From assembly GCA_027475525.1 (NCBI GenBank), contig JAMWFC010000091.1, forward strand, positions 895,621 to 959,620: DNA of 64,000 nucleotides. The letters run 5' to 3'. Under the pieces are notes generated by a model, which saw nothing but the letters and a program-made list of their open reading frames with translations, searched no databases and was not told the DNA's origin. The DNA is from Macrolepiota albuminosa (Eukaryota; Basidiomycota; Agaricomycetes; Agaricales; Agaricaceae). Below, in pieces: positions 1 to 12,035 of this stretch; position 1 is the first letter of the stretch; every line of letters starts with the position of its first letter. Made by a program: the position numbers and the translations under genes.

Positions 1-2036
1 CATGTGCTCCAGAAGCTTTCAGTGCATCTATGCATGCTTGAGTCCATGTTTGATACTTTGCAGGGTCTGGGAAAGACTCTGTACAGTTACTAGTCCAACA
101 GGACACGAGGAGGCAGTGACATCGATAATATCCACTATTGTCTTTGTCAGGTTCTGCTGAGTCAGGGGCTTTCCAGGAAAGCAACACCCTTATGAGGTGG
201 ACTTGATCTATGGACACTCAGGTATCTGGAACTCCAGACTGAGCTCCGGAGTTCAAGATGCGGACAGGAGGACTCCCGGGATAAGGAACTTAGTCTGGGG
301 GATCGGGTGAAGTTGAAAAAATTAAGGGGATGGAGCCAAGTTGAGAACTGGAGGTTCTAGGACAAGACCTGGTTAGTGAAGTTTAAGTCACAAAGTGCAT
401 ACCAATCTTAGGAGCATGCAAACAAGTTGAGTGTGCCAGTCAGAGCGTACCAGTCAATCAAAAGGGCATGCAAGCAATCAAATGTAATATCAAGACTAGT
501 GAATACAACGGGGAACTACACTATAAGTACTACAGGGCTGGGTCCAGGTCTTTGGGTTCTGGGGTGTCTGGGATAAGTTCCATGGGGCATTGAGTAGTGG
601 GAGGGGGACTGTATACTGGGATTGCACATGTAGGGTGCACAATCAATTGGCATGGAGAGAGTCGTGATGCACGATGTGTGATGGCTGGAAGCGAGTAGCG
701 TGATCTGATTGTTGATCACAGTTTGATGGTGGTTGGTCCTGGGGTCCATGATGCGGAGTTGTTGGGGGTGCTGGGTGATGGCGGTCTTTGATGCGTGTGA
801 TGGCAGTGTCGGTAGTCATAATGGTGGGGCATGTTTGTGGAGTTGAAGAGAGGGTTCCGGGGGTGTCCTGGAGGGGAGGGGTCATGACAGTCTTGCAAGA
901 GACGTTTTTCTTCATCAGTCAAAGGTGGCAATCTTCCTCCTTTTTGTGCTGCAGAAACATTCGTAGTTGACATATTCAATTTATTCACCATCGTCAGAGG
1001 CTTCTTGGATTGATGGAAGACCTTGTCAGCTATTTCTCTGGCCTGCTTTTCTGATTGATGCCGAGTGTCATCCAATAATCAAATGCTGTTTAGCCAGGTA
1101 TGAAAATCCACCGTGGCATCCAAATTACATTCGAAGTACATGACAGAGAGTGCAGAGTCTAATTTTGCTTCAATTTGTGTGTGAAGGTGGGCCAGATCGA
1201 AATGAGACAGAGTTCCAAGCAATAACAAATTTTGTTTTTGAATATACGATGCAAAGTCCCAAAAGGTTTGTTTCTTGTGATTGAAATTTGCTGACAGGAT
1301 GCGAATATGGACTCTCAGTTCCCAATCAGAAGGTAAATAGTTTGCCCGAATTTCCTTCATGAATTCTTCAAAAGACAACTGAACGATATGATCACGCTGT
1401 CCCAAAATCCAATCCCGCATGCAATAATCTTTGATACCAACCAACAGATGACAAACTTGGTCAGACTCCTTGATGCCTTTTGTGTCAAAGAAGTCCCGAC
1501 ACGCCGTTTCATAATCTTTACCTATTTCTGGTGTCAGATTCCTTCCGTCAAAATAGGAGGTTTAGCGTAATGATCCTTGACAGTAGCCTGTTTCGGTCCT
1601 GGTTCAGCAACAGTTGTCATCTTGCAGCAGGTGGATACGAACAAGGGTGTCGGTGAGGAAGAACTGTCAGAAGGTACAGTCCACTTTTGTAAGGGCAAGG
1701 AATTAACTCCCTCCTGTGTTTCAGACGGTTCTGCGGTGGTAGTGGGCAGGAAAGACAGTGGAGAAGTATTTACAATCCGTTTGCGCGCGCTACGGCACGT
1801 CTTCAAAGGAACAGAGGTAGAGGACGTTCGAGGCAGTTTGGCAACGGGCGGAATGACGTGGCGTCCCGGAATTCAGGACCCCCCTCAATATATGCGGCAG
1901 AAAAGCTAGAGAACAGACTGTAAAGTCTTTTCCCGTGTCTGTGTTCCAAGGCGTGATAGTCGACTTTGATTTACCTTTTGGCCGACCTAAAAAACAGGTC
2001 GAAAAAAGGACTGATGACAGCAAGAGGTAGTTATTG
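1..2036 (-). pseudogene. Broken LTR-retrotransposon gag fragment
   Basis: The minus strand reads as a gag-like protein in pieces. One long piece spans 1444-1079 and continues, after a stop and frame change, through 1075-890. A solo LTR interrupts it at 145-889. The frame resumes on the far side (144 down to 1), from TDEEKRLLQD into a Cys/His-rich stretch (YRCHCLL...SNC) that resembles a worn zinc knuckle. Upstream pieces at 1806-1534 and 2023-1790 join only through frameshifts, one near 1543. No protease or reverse transcriptase is visible, so this is a relic truncated by the window edge. Assignment rests on overall gag character and the knuckle, not on a family match. Confidence 0.55.
145..889 (-). 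mobile_element. Solo LTR of chromovirus family B, TSD gtctt
   Basis: This 745-bp LTR starts TGTCAGGTTCTGC and ends GGTCATGACA. It aligns along its length with the family B LTRs at 20,403-21,134 and 55,560-56,267. The 5-bp duplication gtctt lies on both sides (140-144 and 890-894), so it is a genuine insertion that lost its internal part by LTR-LTR recombination. It interrupts a gag relic. Differences from the family B LTRs are largely C-to-T and G-to-A. Confidence 0.88.
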
Positions 2037-2050
2037 TCAAAAAAGTGTAG

Positions 2051-2809
2051 GACGCAGTCCTCACTTAGACAGCACCAACAGACAATAGAACCTCGCTGTA
2101 TTCAACAGTCGAGATGATGTATGTACGTGCACGTAATAACACGAGGTGGTGATGGTAAAGACCAGGGAAGTAAGTAATCGAGCGGGATCACTAATCCCCA
2201 GATACTAACAATACTAAATACTGAGTGGTCGTAATCGTAGGATTACATGTAGATGACTTTCAGCTCACGCCCCAGATTCTCTGCCTGGACCTGGATGGCA
2301 TCAGATATTTACATTCAACTTCAGATTCCCACAGAACCCGGCGGCGTCCCCATTTTTCTCCAGACGAGATTGAGTCAAGGGTCATCACGGGGTCAAAGAT
2401 GGTGGTCTGGTTTCTGAAGTTTGAATGTGGCTTTTCATATTGATAGATCATGACGACAGCATCGGCTTCAAATCTCTGCATTTCAGTGGGTATTCTGCGC
2501 GGAAAACCTTGAGACTTTGGTCCAGAGAAAGAAGAAACAGAGGTAGAACGCTGCACCCCATTGTATCAGAAAACAAGCCCAATTTCATCTCGCAGCCGTG
2601 TGAACCCACGAGCGACCGACAGCGATACTGAAGCTGAGCCCCACTGCACATTGACCCCGTACCATCGCATTAAATACTGCACCCCACGCAGATCCTTTAC
2701 GTTTGGAGATGTAGAAGGCATATTGGCGCAGGGGCACTAAAGAAACTATGACAGCGTATGTTGATTAGGCAATTCCACCAATAGTTCAACCAATCGCTCG
2801 TCCCTTCAA
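2051..2809. other. Intergenic, no recognisable gene
   Basis: This stretch lies between the gag relic and the stop of the adenylate-forming reductase. A minus-strand open frame at 2556-2260 and overlapping plus frames show no motif that I recognise. It must contain the 3' untranslated region of the minus-strand reductase gene. Confidence 0.4.
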
Positions 2810-5800
2810 TCACAAAAATCCAGAACAACGCCAATACCCAACCCATCGATTTACGTCTTGAGTGGCGATAGGCAGCATCTCTCTCAACGTCTGACTTAGG
2901 TTTTGAGCCTTGGCGGTTGCGAATTTTGCCAGTCCGCCGCTCTCAACTTCGCGATAACCGGCCTCGGAAATGGCATGATCAGACTCAGAAACTACGCGGA
3001 AAAACTCAAGAAGCTTCACGGCGGGCTATAGAATTTGAATGGAATGAATGAGGTTGTTATAGTCGAATAAGTTGATCACCAAAGAAACTCACAATAGCTT
3101 GAATGTCTGCGTCGCTGGCATTCCTGGCGCGTTTATCAAGCAGACAAAACCATTCCTGGAAGGATACTATACGTAACGGAGGACCATGTTTATCCAATAC
3201 CTCTTTGAGAGCATCTATCACCCCGTTCCACTGTACAGGCCGGGGATGAACCAAATTTATCGCCTCTGGAAGCTTATCAGCGGAAAACGCGATGTCAAGG
3301 ATAGTCTTTGAAACTGTGTCCATCGGCAGCCAGGAGACGAACTAATCGCAAACCCATTAGATGAATTGTAATAACCAATGAGGCCAACAAGACGTACACC
3401 GGTAGCGCGAGGAAGCGCTCCAAGAGCTACACTTGATTTGACAAGGATGGGCAACCAATCACTGGTTGCCCAGGCACCGTTGGGGAGCCCCCCACAGACC
3501 TGGCCAATCCGGAGAGATGCGACCTGTATTCCGCTCTTTACAAGGATCTAAAAGAAACATCGAATAGGATGAAATCTAGTGAAGGAGGGAACAAAAATGG
3601 TGCGTACTCTTTCAGAGACGTATTTCCCCTCCCCATAACCATTCCCTACAGCAACTGCAGCGTCCGCCACAACTTCCTCGGGGAAAGGTAGCTCGAGCTG
3701 TCCCCACGCTTGTGCTGACGCCACAGACGACGTAAACACAAATCGAACTAACTCGGGATGAGGTCCAGAACGCGCGAGGTCGACGAGCCTGCGGGTGCCT
3801 CGGACGTTCGGTTCAAAAGACGTTAGCGAGAGGTTAAAGTCAAGACGCCAGGCATTGTGGATAATGACGGTTACGGAGTCCCGAATCTGCGAATGGAGAA
3901 AAAGAAAGTAGTTGAACAGGAGCAGGAACTTTCTCGGCAGGCGAACAGACTTACCTTGTTGTAGAGCGCATCTGATAGCCCGAGGCGGAGCATTGCCGTG
4001 TCTCCCTCCACAAATATAAGCCGTTCAGACTGCAAGAGTTCCAAATCTAGCGCTTTGTCGACGAACCGCTCGGTGTGTCGTTCGAGGATTGAAGCTGAGC
4101 CCGTAGCTGCACGATTCATAGCATACACAAGCTCGACAGAGGGATCGAGCAAAAGTTCAGCGAGGATTTGGGAACCCAGGTTTCCAGTCGACCCTGTCAG
4201 TAGTACTACTTTGTTCTTAGGCATAGAGAATGTGCCGCTGGTGAAAACGGGTGAGTTCTCCAGACCAGCGCTGTACTTCTCAATCATCGCTTCGATTCCT
4301 GCCTTTGCGTTCTTCCCGCTTTTGTAGCCGTCGGGATCGACAACGAGTTTGACTAGGAACGTTGTGAGTGCTTCAATTGACGGGTACGTATACACCGTAT
4401 TTTGTGTGATATTCTCTGCGGCTTTCATGGTCGAAACATCCTTGCTTCCGTGCAAAGCGCCGACGATCCGACGGCGAAGGATTGTCGCGCTCAGACTTTT
4501 CCGAAGGATGAGAATTGTTACAACAATGTTGCCTGGGGGTGACCGACCTATCAAATCCTTGCTCAAAAAGATCCCTCGAGATCACGAATGCTTTGCCTGA
4601 ATGGATATCTGCAGTCTCTTGGAGGAGCCAGGCCCGAACATGTTCATCTTCCCAAGTAATAGGAGGCACGACATCTTCCCCTTTTGCACTTTCTTCCACG
4701 GTAGTGTAGCTGGGGATAGCGTCCTTGAAAATCTGCGCAAAAATGGTGGTCTGGAACTTACAGATTTTCGATCTCATTGTCATAAGCCGTGAGAGCCAGC
4801 TTCCGCATAACGGTGCCTTTCCCTGTTCGAGGAAGAGGCTTACCCTTCGAAGTGATGAGGATCATTTCCTTGAATATCCTGCTGAACGCCGGTGCAACCT
4901 TGTTGGCCTCCTCGATCACAGACCTGCACGCATGTGAAACAATGGGATAATAAAACTAGTCAAATCCGTACTTACCAGAGTGCGTTTCGCAATTTAGCAA
5001 CTTGAGTCTGATCTGCGATATCGATAGCATAGTGTTCCTTGGGTTCGATGAGGATGCCCGGCTGATCGTGGGCACGACCGAAGATAACAGTCCCCATGAC
5101 GCTGTTATGGGCCTGAGTGTGGTGAACGTTGAATGGCGAGAGTATACCGACTATGGACTACTCATGACAATATCCTCCATAGGTGCCGGCACAGTTTTCT
5201 CCCCAGATGAGTGGATAACAACATCATCAATGCGCCCGACGCTGGAGCAATGATCAGGCAAGTCCAAGGCAATAGGAGGGAAACTACATGCATCTTCCAC
5301 AAATAAGGCTTTGTAGGATGAGGTTCGAAAAGGTCAGAAGTGGCATACCCTCTGACATCAGGCAAATTCTCAACGGGAAGCGAATGTGTATCCGTAGTCT
5401 ATTCAAATCGCGTCGAGCGCCAAAAGCCAGAATCTAACAAATTCACATACCAAAAACTGACACTCAAACGTCCCGTCGCCCTGAGGCACCCATCTGACCT
5501 TTGAACGATCACTAAACTCCATGTATGCCCAATCGCGCTCGTCGCCCGGACGCGGTATGGCAAATGTTGGTGAGCCAAACTCGGTACCACCATAACCAGG
5601 GTTGAGTCTGATACCTTTTGAAACCATGAAATTGCCGAGCTTTGGTGCCACGGCGCCGCCAGAGTATCCCTGAATAAACTGTATGAGCAGACTATTTGCA
5701 TACAGGCATATAAACAATTATGGCATACGACAAAGTGCAGTGTCTGGAGGAGATCGACGGCCTCGGGGGATTGTGCCCAGACCTGCAAGAGGGCGGGGAT

Positions 5801-6792
5801 GGTAATCATGGAATTGGATTTTGAGCGTTGCGTGTGTTCGAGAATGTTTTCTGGGGTCGGTATCATTGGCGTCCTCTCACTTGAAGTCACTTGAGGAGGG
5901 TAGACACCCAGGGAAACTAGTCCAAACATGGAATAGAGAATCTGGACATAGATGCCGAGTGTATGGAATGGAGGAAGCATCATGGCTGCAATGCGTACTC
6001 GGGGCCTGTGATCACGGAACTGGATCAAGGAAGCTACACCCGGACACGTCAGCGGTAAGTCGTCCGTGAAATTGTGATACTCACGCAAAGCCGCCCAGTG
6101 TGTAAGGATGAGGTGTGTTTGGTGAATTGCCTTTGGGAACCCGGTGCTCCCGGATGAGTGAAGACATAGCGCGACATCGGACATGGAAGGCCGCGTAGGA
6201 GGTGGAGGATAATGGTCGAAAGGATCATGGACAGTCTCGGTCCCGAGTCTGGGATAGATTTGATGGAGCGTAGGTATTTCCTCAATTGAAAGGTTGAAGC
6301 CAGCAGCGAGCTCAGCCTTGACGCCAGCAAGGAGACTACTAAGCGTTGCAGAGGTAGTAATCAAGCGATGACACGAGGTCTCTTTCAGAAGATGAACGAT
6401 AGCAGCAGGAGTATTGCGAGGAGAAATAGGAAATGGCTTTTCGAACATTTATTCAGTTTTCTTATCAAACAATGTGAGGTGGAAGTACTGACCACTAGAC
6501 CGGCTATCATCAGTCCTACCGTCACCGCCTGGTACACAATTGTGTCGGCCAATGCAATGAAAGCGACAATCTCCTGGTCGGGCCCCAAGCGCCCGGGCCG
6601 AACTAGGCGAGCAACTCGGTGACATGCACGGCCAAATTCAAGGAATGTGATCTCAGTTACGTTGCTCGAGCCATCTGTTTCATAAGCAAACATGGGAAGG
6701 TCAGCATTGTGCTGCCAATTGAAATCTATGGACTCTGGAATGATCACCGAGCCGTCGAGGGGAGGGAAGACTGGTTCTCGTCGTAGAGTCAT
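2810..6792 (-). CDS. Adenylate-forming reductase (NRPS-like, A-T-R)
   Basis: A multi-exon gene for a single-module enzyme that adenylates a carboxylic acid, loads it on a carrier domain and reduces it to an aldehyde. The start is ATG at 6792 (MTLRREPVFPPLDG). The A domain has the P-loop LHSSGSTGFPKAI near 6000 and NPGYGGTEFGSP near 5600. The carrier domain motif FEQGFDSLS is at about 4560-4480. The reductase domain has the NAD(P)-binding motif LLTGSTGNLGSQ near 4180 and YGEGKYVSE (Tyr-x3-Lys) near 3630. The stop is at 2810. Introns are about 50-70 bp, for example 6437-6492 and 4496-4547. There is no condensation domain. The layout matches basidiomycete adenylate-forming reductases related to alpha-aminoadipate reductase; the substrate cannot be read. 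No break is seen. Confidence 0.87.
4496..4547 (-). other. 52-bp intron splitting the carrier-domain serine codon
   Basis: On the minus strand the intron begins GTCGGTCACC and ends GGAAAAG. Splicing joins GAT AG to T CTG AGC, giving Asp-Ser-Leu-Ser. The serine is the predicted phosphopantetheine attachment site. Without splicing the frame reads DRSVTPRQ and the GFDSL motif is lost, which supports this intron strongly. Confidence 0.8.
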
Positions 6793-7400
6793 GAGTGAAC
6801 TGATACCGTTGGGGCTACTTTATAGTGTTCCGCGACGTACTTGACCTCGGGTTCGGGCTCGAGCAGGTCCGATGATCAAGGGAAAGGCTCGTCTCCATCC
6901 GAAGGGAAGACATTACCTGACAGCGTGGCTTTCTACGCCGTACACTGGTATCCACTGGAAGTCACGTGAATGTTATACACCACTGACATGCCAGGGCTGG
7001 CCCCAGACAAGTCTGGACCAGAGTAAATCTAGTGTGGGTGTAATTGTTGGCAATCGTTGAAGAATCACGTCCAAGAAGAAAATTCGGAACAGCATATTTA
7101 AAAGATTGTATCATTGACGCCCTGCCACCCACCCTGGTACAATGCTGCCAGAGCAAAGGGAGCATTTTGATAACTACCGGAGCTGAAGCTATGGGTGAGG
7201 GACTGGCAAGCGAGCCAAGAAGTGGACCTGATAACTACCAGCGAAAAGCTTAGAGGACTGATTCTCGTAATGACTGGTGAACGAGCTCAGCTGTCCATGC
7301 CTCAGAAGGGAAAAGAGCTATACACTAAGAGACGTAACGATCAGTACAAACCCCCCTACCACCACTTAGTCTCTGACATATCCCAACGAGCCTATGACAT
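6793..7400. other. Upstream region of the reductase gene, no gene seen
   Basis: This holds the 5' flank of the minus-strand reductase and then sequence leading into a retroelement relic. Short open frames on both strands show no domain. No clear TATA box was identified close to the ATG at 6792. Confidence 0.35.
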
Positions 7401-7561
7401 ACTCATGGCTCACTCACCCTATTATATCCACGCCCAATTTGACAACCTTCTTCCTCCCTTACACCCCGCTGACCCCACGCTTCTTCTGTACAATTGAGGG
7501 GTTCACACTGAGCATTAGAACCCCTGAGGCCATATTTGAGTCCGAGGACGTAGTGTCATGA
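7401..7561 (+). pseudogene. Possible retrotransposon pol C-terminal tail
   Basis: The plus frame over 7511-7561 reads LSIRTPEAIFESEDVVS then a stop, an acidic tail of the kind seen at the end of fungal gypsy pol proteins. It runs directly into a TGTCATGATT start of an LTR-like sequence at 7554. No integrase or chromodomain can be read upstream, so this is a short relic and the call is tentative. Confidence 0.35.
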
Positions 7562-7970
7562 TTAGGAATATCGATATATTTATTTATTTTATTTGTTTAT
7601 TTATTTTATTTGATCCAACACTCCATTCCGAACTCCTCTTTATTCTCCCGAACTCCTCTTTATTCTCCCGAACTCCTCTTTATTCTCGAAGTTCCGGTCT
7701 CATAAGTATCCACAAGTATCGTCAAAGTATCGTCATTTTCTCCTATAACCTACGCTTTATCGTTTATCACGCTCTATTCGAACTCCTGTAATTATCACAG
7801 GGACAGTTGAACTTAGCACATGATTACTAGAAGTAGAGTATAAAAACCCTTGTATTCGATAGCAAACTTTAACTTCGTTGTTGTTGATTCCTCTGATTTA
7901 ATCGTTTAAGTCAGTTCCTGATACGTAGCGACTGGAATAATTCGATCGACCCTGATCTCTAATGAAACAC
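7554..7970 (+). repeat. LTR-like relic with TATA box
   Basis: It begins TGTCATGATT right after a pol-like tail and contains a good TATA box (GAGTATAAAAACCC, about 7838-7852) in the right part of the sequence. No target duplication could be found, so the right end is a guess. It may be the 3' LTR of an eroded gypsy element. Confidence 0.35.
7629..7687 (+). repeat. 20-bp tandem repeat, three copies
   Basis: The unit cgaactcctctttattctcc occurs three times head to tail, the last copy slightly short. It lies inside the LTR-like relic and upstream of its TATA box. Confidence 0.9.
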
Positions 7971-8297
7971 TCATCACCCTACTCAAGAGCAGACTGATTG
8001 TAGATGAGACGTCCCAACACAATCTGAGCCCTGCCCAATGGTCTGATCCAAATGCTGGTGGTCAAACTGGTCAAAGGAGAGGAAAAAATCGACTGCGCTG
8101 CGACTGCCAAATGTTGAAGAAAGTGACGTGTAACTTCGTGCTATAATGTCATCTTATTGTAATATAACGTATGTTGATACGTCTGTCTCAAATCAGAGAC
8201 AGAGACTGCGGAAAAGGACAAAAATATTATTTTATAAAAAGTCTGGCGACCAAAGACCAAAACTCATTTTCCATTTCCACCCGCTACCACCAAATCA

Positions 8298-9326
8298 ATG
8301 ACAATTTTGCCACACTCCTCCGTGATGGATGTAAAAGTGTTTCTTTATACCTTCTTCGGAATGATAGCAGATGTCCTCGACGTCATTTTGACGTACCTCT
8401 TGCCAGACAGGAGACCTCAGAGGAGCATTTCCGCAAGTACATATCATTCACCACTTTAGGCTGCGCTCAAGTGTATCACCCAGCCGTCAAGTGTCGACTC
8501 TCTGAGTGATGAGGAAATTCTCGAACTCAGGAAGAAGGCTCCTAGACTACGACCCGGGAACAATGCTCTAAAATTGACGGCAGATACCGTCGCAACGCCT
8601 TCCCAAGACCGACACGCAACCCATGATGCACCAGAAGTAAATGTTCTCAATCTATTGTTTGCAGAGACGACTATCCCTGTCCCACGCGTCCGCCGCATAG
8701 TCAAAAGCAGCGTAAATGTTTGGATCATCATGGACTTCATCCCAGGTTCAACCCTAGCTGAAGTATGGTCAACGCTTTCCACTTGGCGAAAGATCTGCAT
8801 CGCTTTCACGCTGCGACGTTATGTTCGTCAACTCCGTCGCTTGACAGCGTCTGCCACGACGCCACCAGGTCCACTAAGTTCGAAACCACGGCTGTGTAAT
8901 TCTCCTATCTTTGGCATGGTCAGACCTGAGCGCGGTCCGTTTGCGTCGTATCGTGAACTTTCAGCCTTCTTCAACGATCGTCATAAGATGACGCTGGAAT
9001 ATGAACCTATTTCACAAGATGACCCGTTCAGGACCCAGTATTTTGATGATTCAGGACCTCTGGTGCTGACGCATCAAGATATCAACCTTCGAAACGTTAC
9101 TGTAGATGAAGATGGTCGTCTTTGGATGCTTGACTGGGAGTGGGCGGGATATTATCCACAGTATTTTGAATATGTTGCAATGGTGAGACAGAATGAGTAT
9201 GATGAAAGGGTTAGCGGGACACACGACAAGTTTTGGAAGCTCTTAATTCCGTTTATCTGTGGCCCGTATCTCCGCCAGGATCTCTGGTTGAGGCGGATAT
9301 CGAAGATGTTGCCCATAGGTCGATAG
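8298..9326 (+). CDS. Aminoglycoside phosphotransferase/choline-kinase-like protein
   Basis: The main exon (8460-9326) encodes a kinase-fold phosphotransferase. The Brenner-type motif THQDINLRN (about 9070-9096) carries the catalytic Asp and the metal-binding Asn. It is followed by LDWEWAGYYP (about 9130-9160), which carries the metal-binding Asp. An N-lobe segment VWIIMDFIPGSTLAEVW (about 8718-8768) matches the hinge region of APH-family proteins. Such fungal genes are common and their substrates are mostly unknown. The first exon is uncertain: an acceptor TTTAG lies at 8455-8459, and ATG at 8298 with a donor at 8331 would keep frame, but the donor is weak. An in-frame ATG at 8361 is cut by a TAG at 8457 unless spliced. 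The product is somewhat short at the C-terminus. Confidence 0.72.
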
Positions 9327-10739
9327 ATATGAAAGACTGATTTTGTGCTCTTTTAACGATTTTATAAGGATTCTTTCGAAACAAAGCCTCACCAACATTG
9401 TTTCAGAGTGATAGATCTTGTTAGATGGTTATTGACTGGCAGGTAGATGTTCCAGATGAGAGAAAGCAGTGTGACACATCAAGATGAGTCCATGCATCTA
9501 AATACATGAACATGAATTCAACTGACATAAACTTCCAGTCAACAATGTCATAGCCATTCAGAGTGATCTCAGACTAGAATACCATCTTTCTAAAGATAAA
9601 GATGTAAAGATAATATTTTTATCTTTGCCCGACTTACACTTTAATTTTCATTTTTTTTTTGAATATTTGACAAATTTAAAGATGGCACAAAACACTATGA
9701 TTCTCAATAACTTTGTAAAGTAAAATAACAAGTCTCATTGTGGCACTATTATAATATGGCAAGGATATAACAACTTGAGATTTACCTGAAATTGCTTTTA
9801 CTATGTGATATTACATTTATTTTCAAACCTCAATGTGTCTTGAAAATATTTTGAGGCTTTCAATCTGGATCTGGCAGGTAATAAGAAACATCACTCAGCC
9901 TAATGTCAGGTATGAAACCCAACAGATCCCAGAACATAACTTGACCATATATTCTAACTACTCTTTTACTGATGGTATTGCATGGTTCAAATATGGATTG
10001 GTGCACCAACAAAGATACAATGAATTTGAGATGAATGGCATAAATCATAATTTTGTCCAATGGGGTCCTTCATAGACAAGGACTAGCATCCGAGTACAGG
10101 AAAGGTAGATTGTTTGACATTATGCACTGATCTACTTAACTTCTCGCAACAAGATGTTGCTGCCTAGTAGGCTTTCAACTCCATCATATGCATCTTATTC
10201 CGCTCGTACTTTTTTTACATACAGATACAATACCGTCCGCTCATATTTTGAGTTGGTCTAGTTGTGTGATGTACAGAATCATCGTTTCTCCGCCGAAATT
10301 TCGCGCGAGGTGCCAAGCTTGAAATTCAAGCTACCGATGCTTCCATACTTCCATATACTTCATGGCTTCTGCGCAATGATGTCGGAAACCTTTTTTGTTT
10401 TACCCTTTTCTTTACGTAGAACCTTGGATAAATCCCGGCGCATTTGCACGACAATCAAAGGCGGAGATGTATTCAAAGGTGATGATCGTCGTCACGGAGT
10501 GTCTCTAAGGCACCATAAACGGCTCATCGTCAGTCGAGGGTAATACGAGTATTCCAAGTTGCATGTTCATTTAGACATCGAGAGCTTATCACCATTCAAC
10601 CTACTCATACCCTCAGAACAACGTCTCCGTGGCCTTGGTGTTTTGCTTTTCGGTTCCTCACAGAACGGGACACCGGGCATTCTTCGCACATCTTCGGATT
10701 CGTGTGGTTCAACTTCGAATTTATCCGACCAAGGACAGA
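9327..10739. other. AT-rich intergenic region
   Basis: About 1.4 kb between the kinase-like gene and the GH12 gene. It is AT-rich from about 9,590 to 10,260. The open frames (for example 9833-10075 plus) lack any recognisable motif. It includes the 3' flank of the kinase gene and the distal promoter of the endoglucanase gene. Confidence 0.45.
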
Positions 10740-10747
10740 CATATATA
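10740..10747 (+). promoter_or_regulatory. TATA box of the GH12 gene
   Basis: CATATATA lies 43 bp upstream of the ATG at 10790, a spacing that leaves room for a short leader. It is inferred from position and sequence alone. Confidence 0.5.
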
Positions 10748-10789
10748 CCGGCACTCACTGCTCCAACTTCTCATCCATCCGAGTTACAC

Positions 10790-11929
10790 ATGATCCAGAA
10801 ACACATCTTGCTCTCCCTCGCGCTCGTCGCCACTGGCGCTTTTGCACAGACGATCAGCGGACAGTTTGACTGTCTCCCGGCGGGACAGTATACGCTTTGT
10901 CAGAACCTGTGGGGGATACGTACGTTTGTTCATCTCGCTATTGAGTGCGACGTACAAATACAGTGACGGATCGTAGGGTCTGGCGTGGGCAGCCAGTCGT
11001 CGACATTGAACAGCGCGTCGGGGAACAGTGTCGCGTGGTCGACGACGTGGAATTGGGCGAACAACGAGAATAGTGTCAAGAGCTGTGAGTAGAGCAGACT
11101 TGTGGATTTGGTTGCTTGGGTTGACCTCGGGGTGTTTCAAGACGCAAACGTCATCGCGAATAATGCAATGGGTAAACAGGTACAGTCGAAAGTGAAATGA
11201 CGGTTTGTTGGTGAGATTTACCTCTGTGATAGTTGCAAAACATCCAATCGGCGCCGACGACGTGGAACTGGGCGTACCAGTCGCAGTCTGCGGGTATTCG
11301 CGCGGACGTCTCGTGAGTCGTATGCAGTATAAACGTCGCTCGCTCACCGGTTTGGCAGCTATGACATTTGGTTCGGAACTGCGCCTTCTGGCGAGCCTGC
11401 TTCGTCCGCATCGTCCTACGAAATGTAAGGCCAGATTTTCGACAAGTGACAACGGCTGACTGACCCGTGCAAACAGTATGATCTGGTTGTCTGGTCTTGG
11501 CGGGTACGTCTGTGGAACTTTACTACATAGCACGAAGCTCTGAGTGCAATGCAGGATCCAGCCTGTGGGCTCACAAATCGCGTCGGGGGTGTCGGTGGCG
11601 GGACACACGTGGAACCTGTGGCGCGGACCCAACACGAACTGGCAGGTCATCTCGTTTGTTAGCGCGTCGGGCGATATCACGTCGTTCTCTGCGGATCTGA
11701 AAGAGTTCTTTAGTAAGTGACGCGTCGCGTCGGGGAGCACATCTGATGGACTTTTGTAGATTATCTTGTTGCAAACCAGGGTGTGGCGGCTACTCAGGTG
11801 AGTTGATTATGACAGCCGTTGGCTTTGGCTGATTATTATCAGTATGTGCAAGCGATTCAGACGGGAACTGAGCCGTTCACTGGATCTGCGGTATTGGTGA
11901 CGAACAACTATAGCGTGTCTCTTGAGTAG
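10790..11929 (+). CDS. Secreted GH12 endoglucanase/xyloglucanase
   Basis: Nine exons: 10790-10919, 10977-11084, 11142-11179, 11233-11312, 11359-11424, 11477-11503, 11555-11712, 11760-11797 and 11843-11929. The protein starts with a signal peptide (MIQKHILLSLALVATGAFA, cleavage before QTISGQF). GH12 hallmarks follow in order: QFDC...YTLCQNLWG, NSVAWSTTWNWANNENSVKSYANV, APTTWNWAYQ, SYDIWFGTAPSG, then YEIMIWLSGLGG with the nucleophile Glu, HTWNLWRGPN, and TGTEPFTGSA with the acid/base Glu. Both catalytic residues are present and the length is normal, so the gene looks functional. The enzyme cleaves internal beta-1,4 bonds of glucan or xyloglucan in plant walls. No cellulose-binding module is present. 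The stop lies 106 bp from the stop of the convergent PHO88 gene. Confidence 0.94.
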
Positions 11930-12035
11930 ATGAATAAAGAGCAATTTATCCAATAACAAAGAGCTGTAGACAGTTTTTACTACACCGGCGCACGGCACTG
12001 ATGCAGCGTACACTGGAATTAAAGATCTATGTTGT

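Noticed and set aside
7629..7687. Short direct repeats that might be a CRISPR-like array
   Set aside because: The three 20-bp copies abut without spacers, in a eukaryotic LTR-like context.
9833..10075. 80-residue plus-strand frame in the AT-rich intergenic region
   Set aside because: No motif, no homologous feel, and similar frames occur on the other strand.
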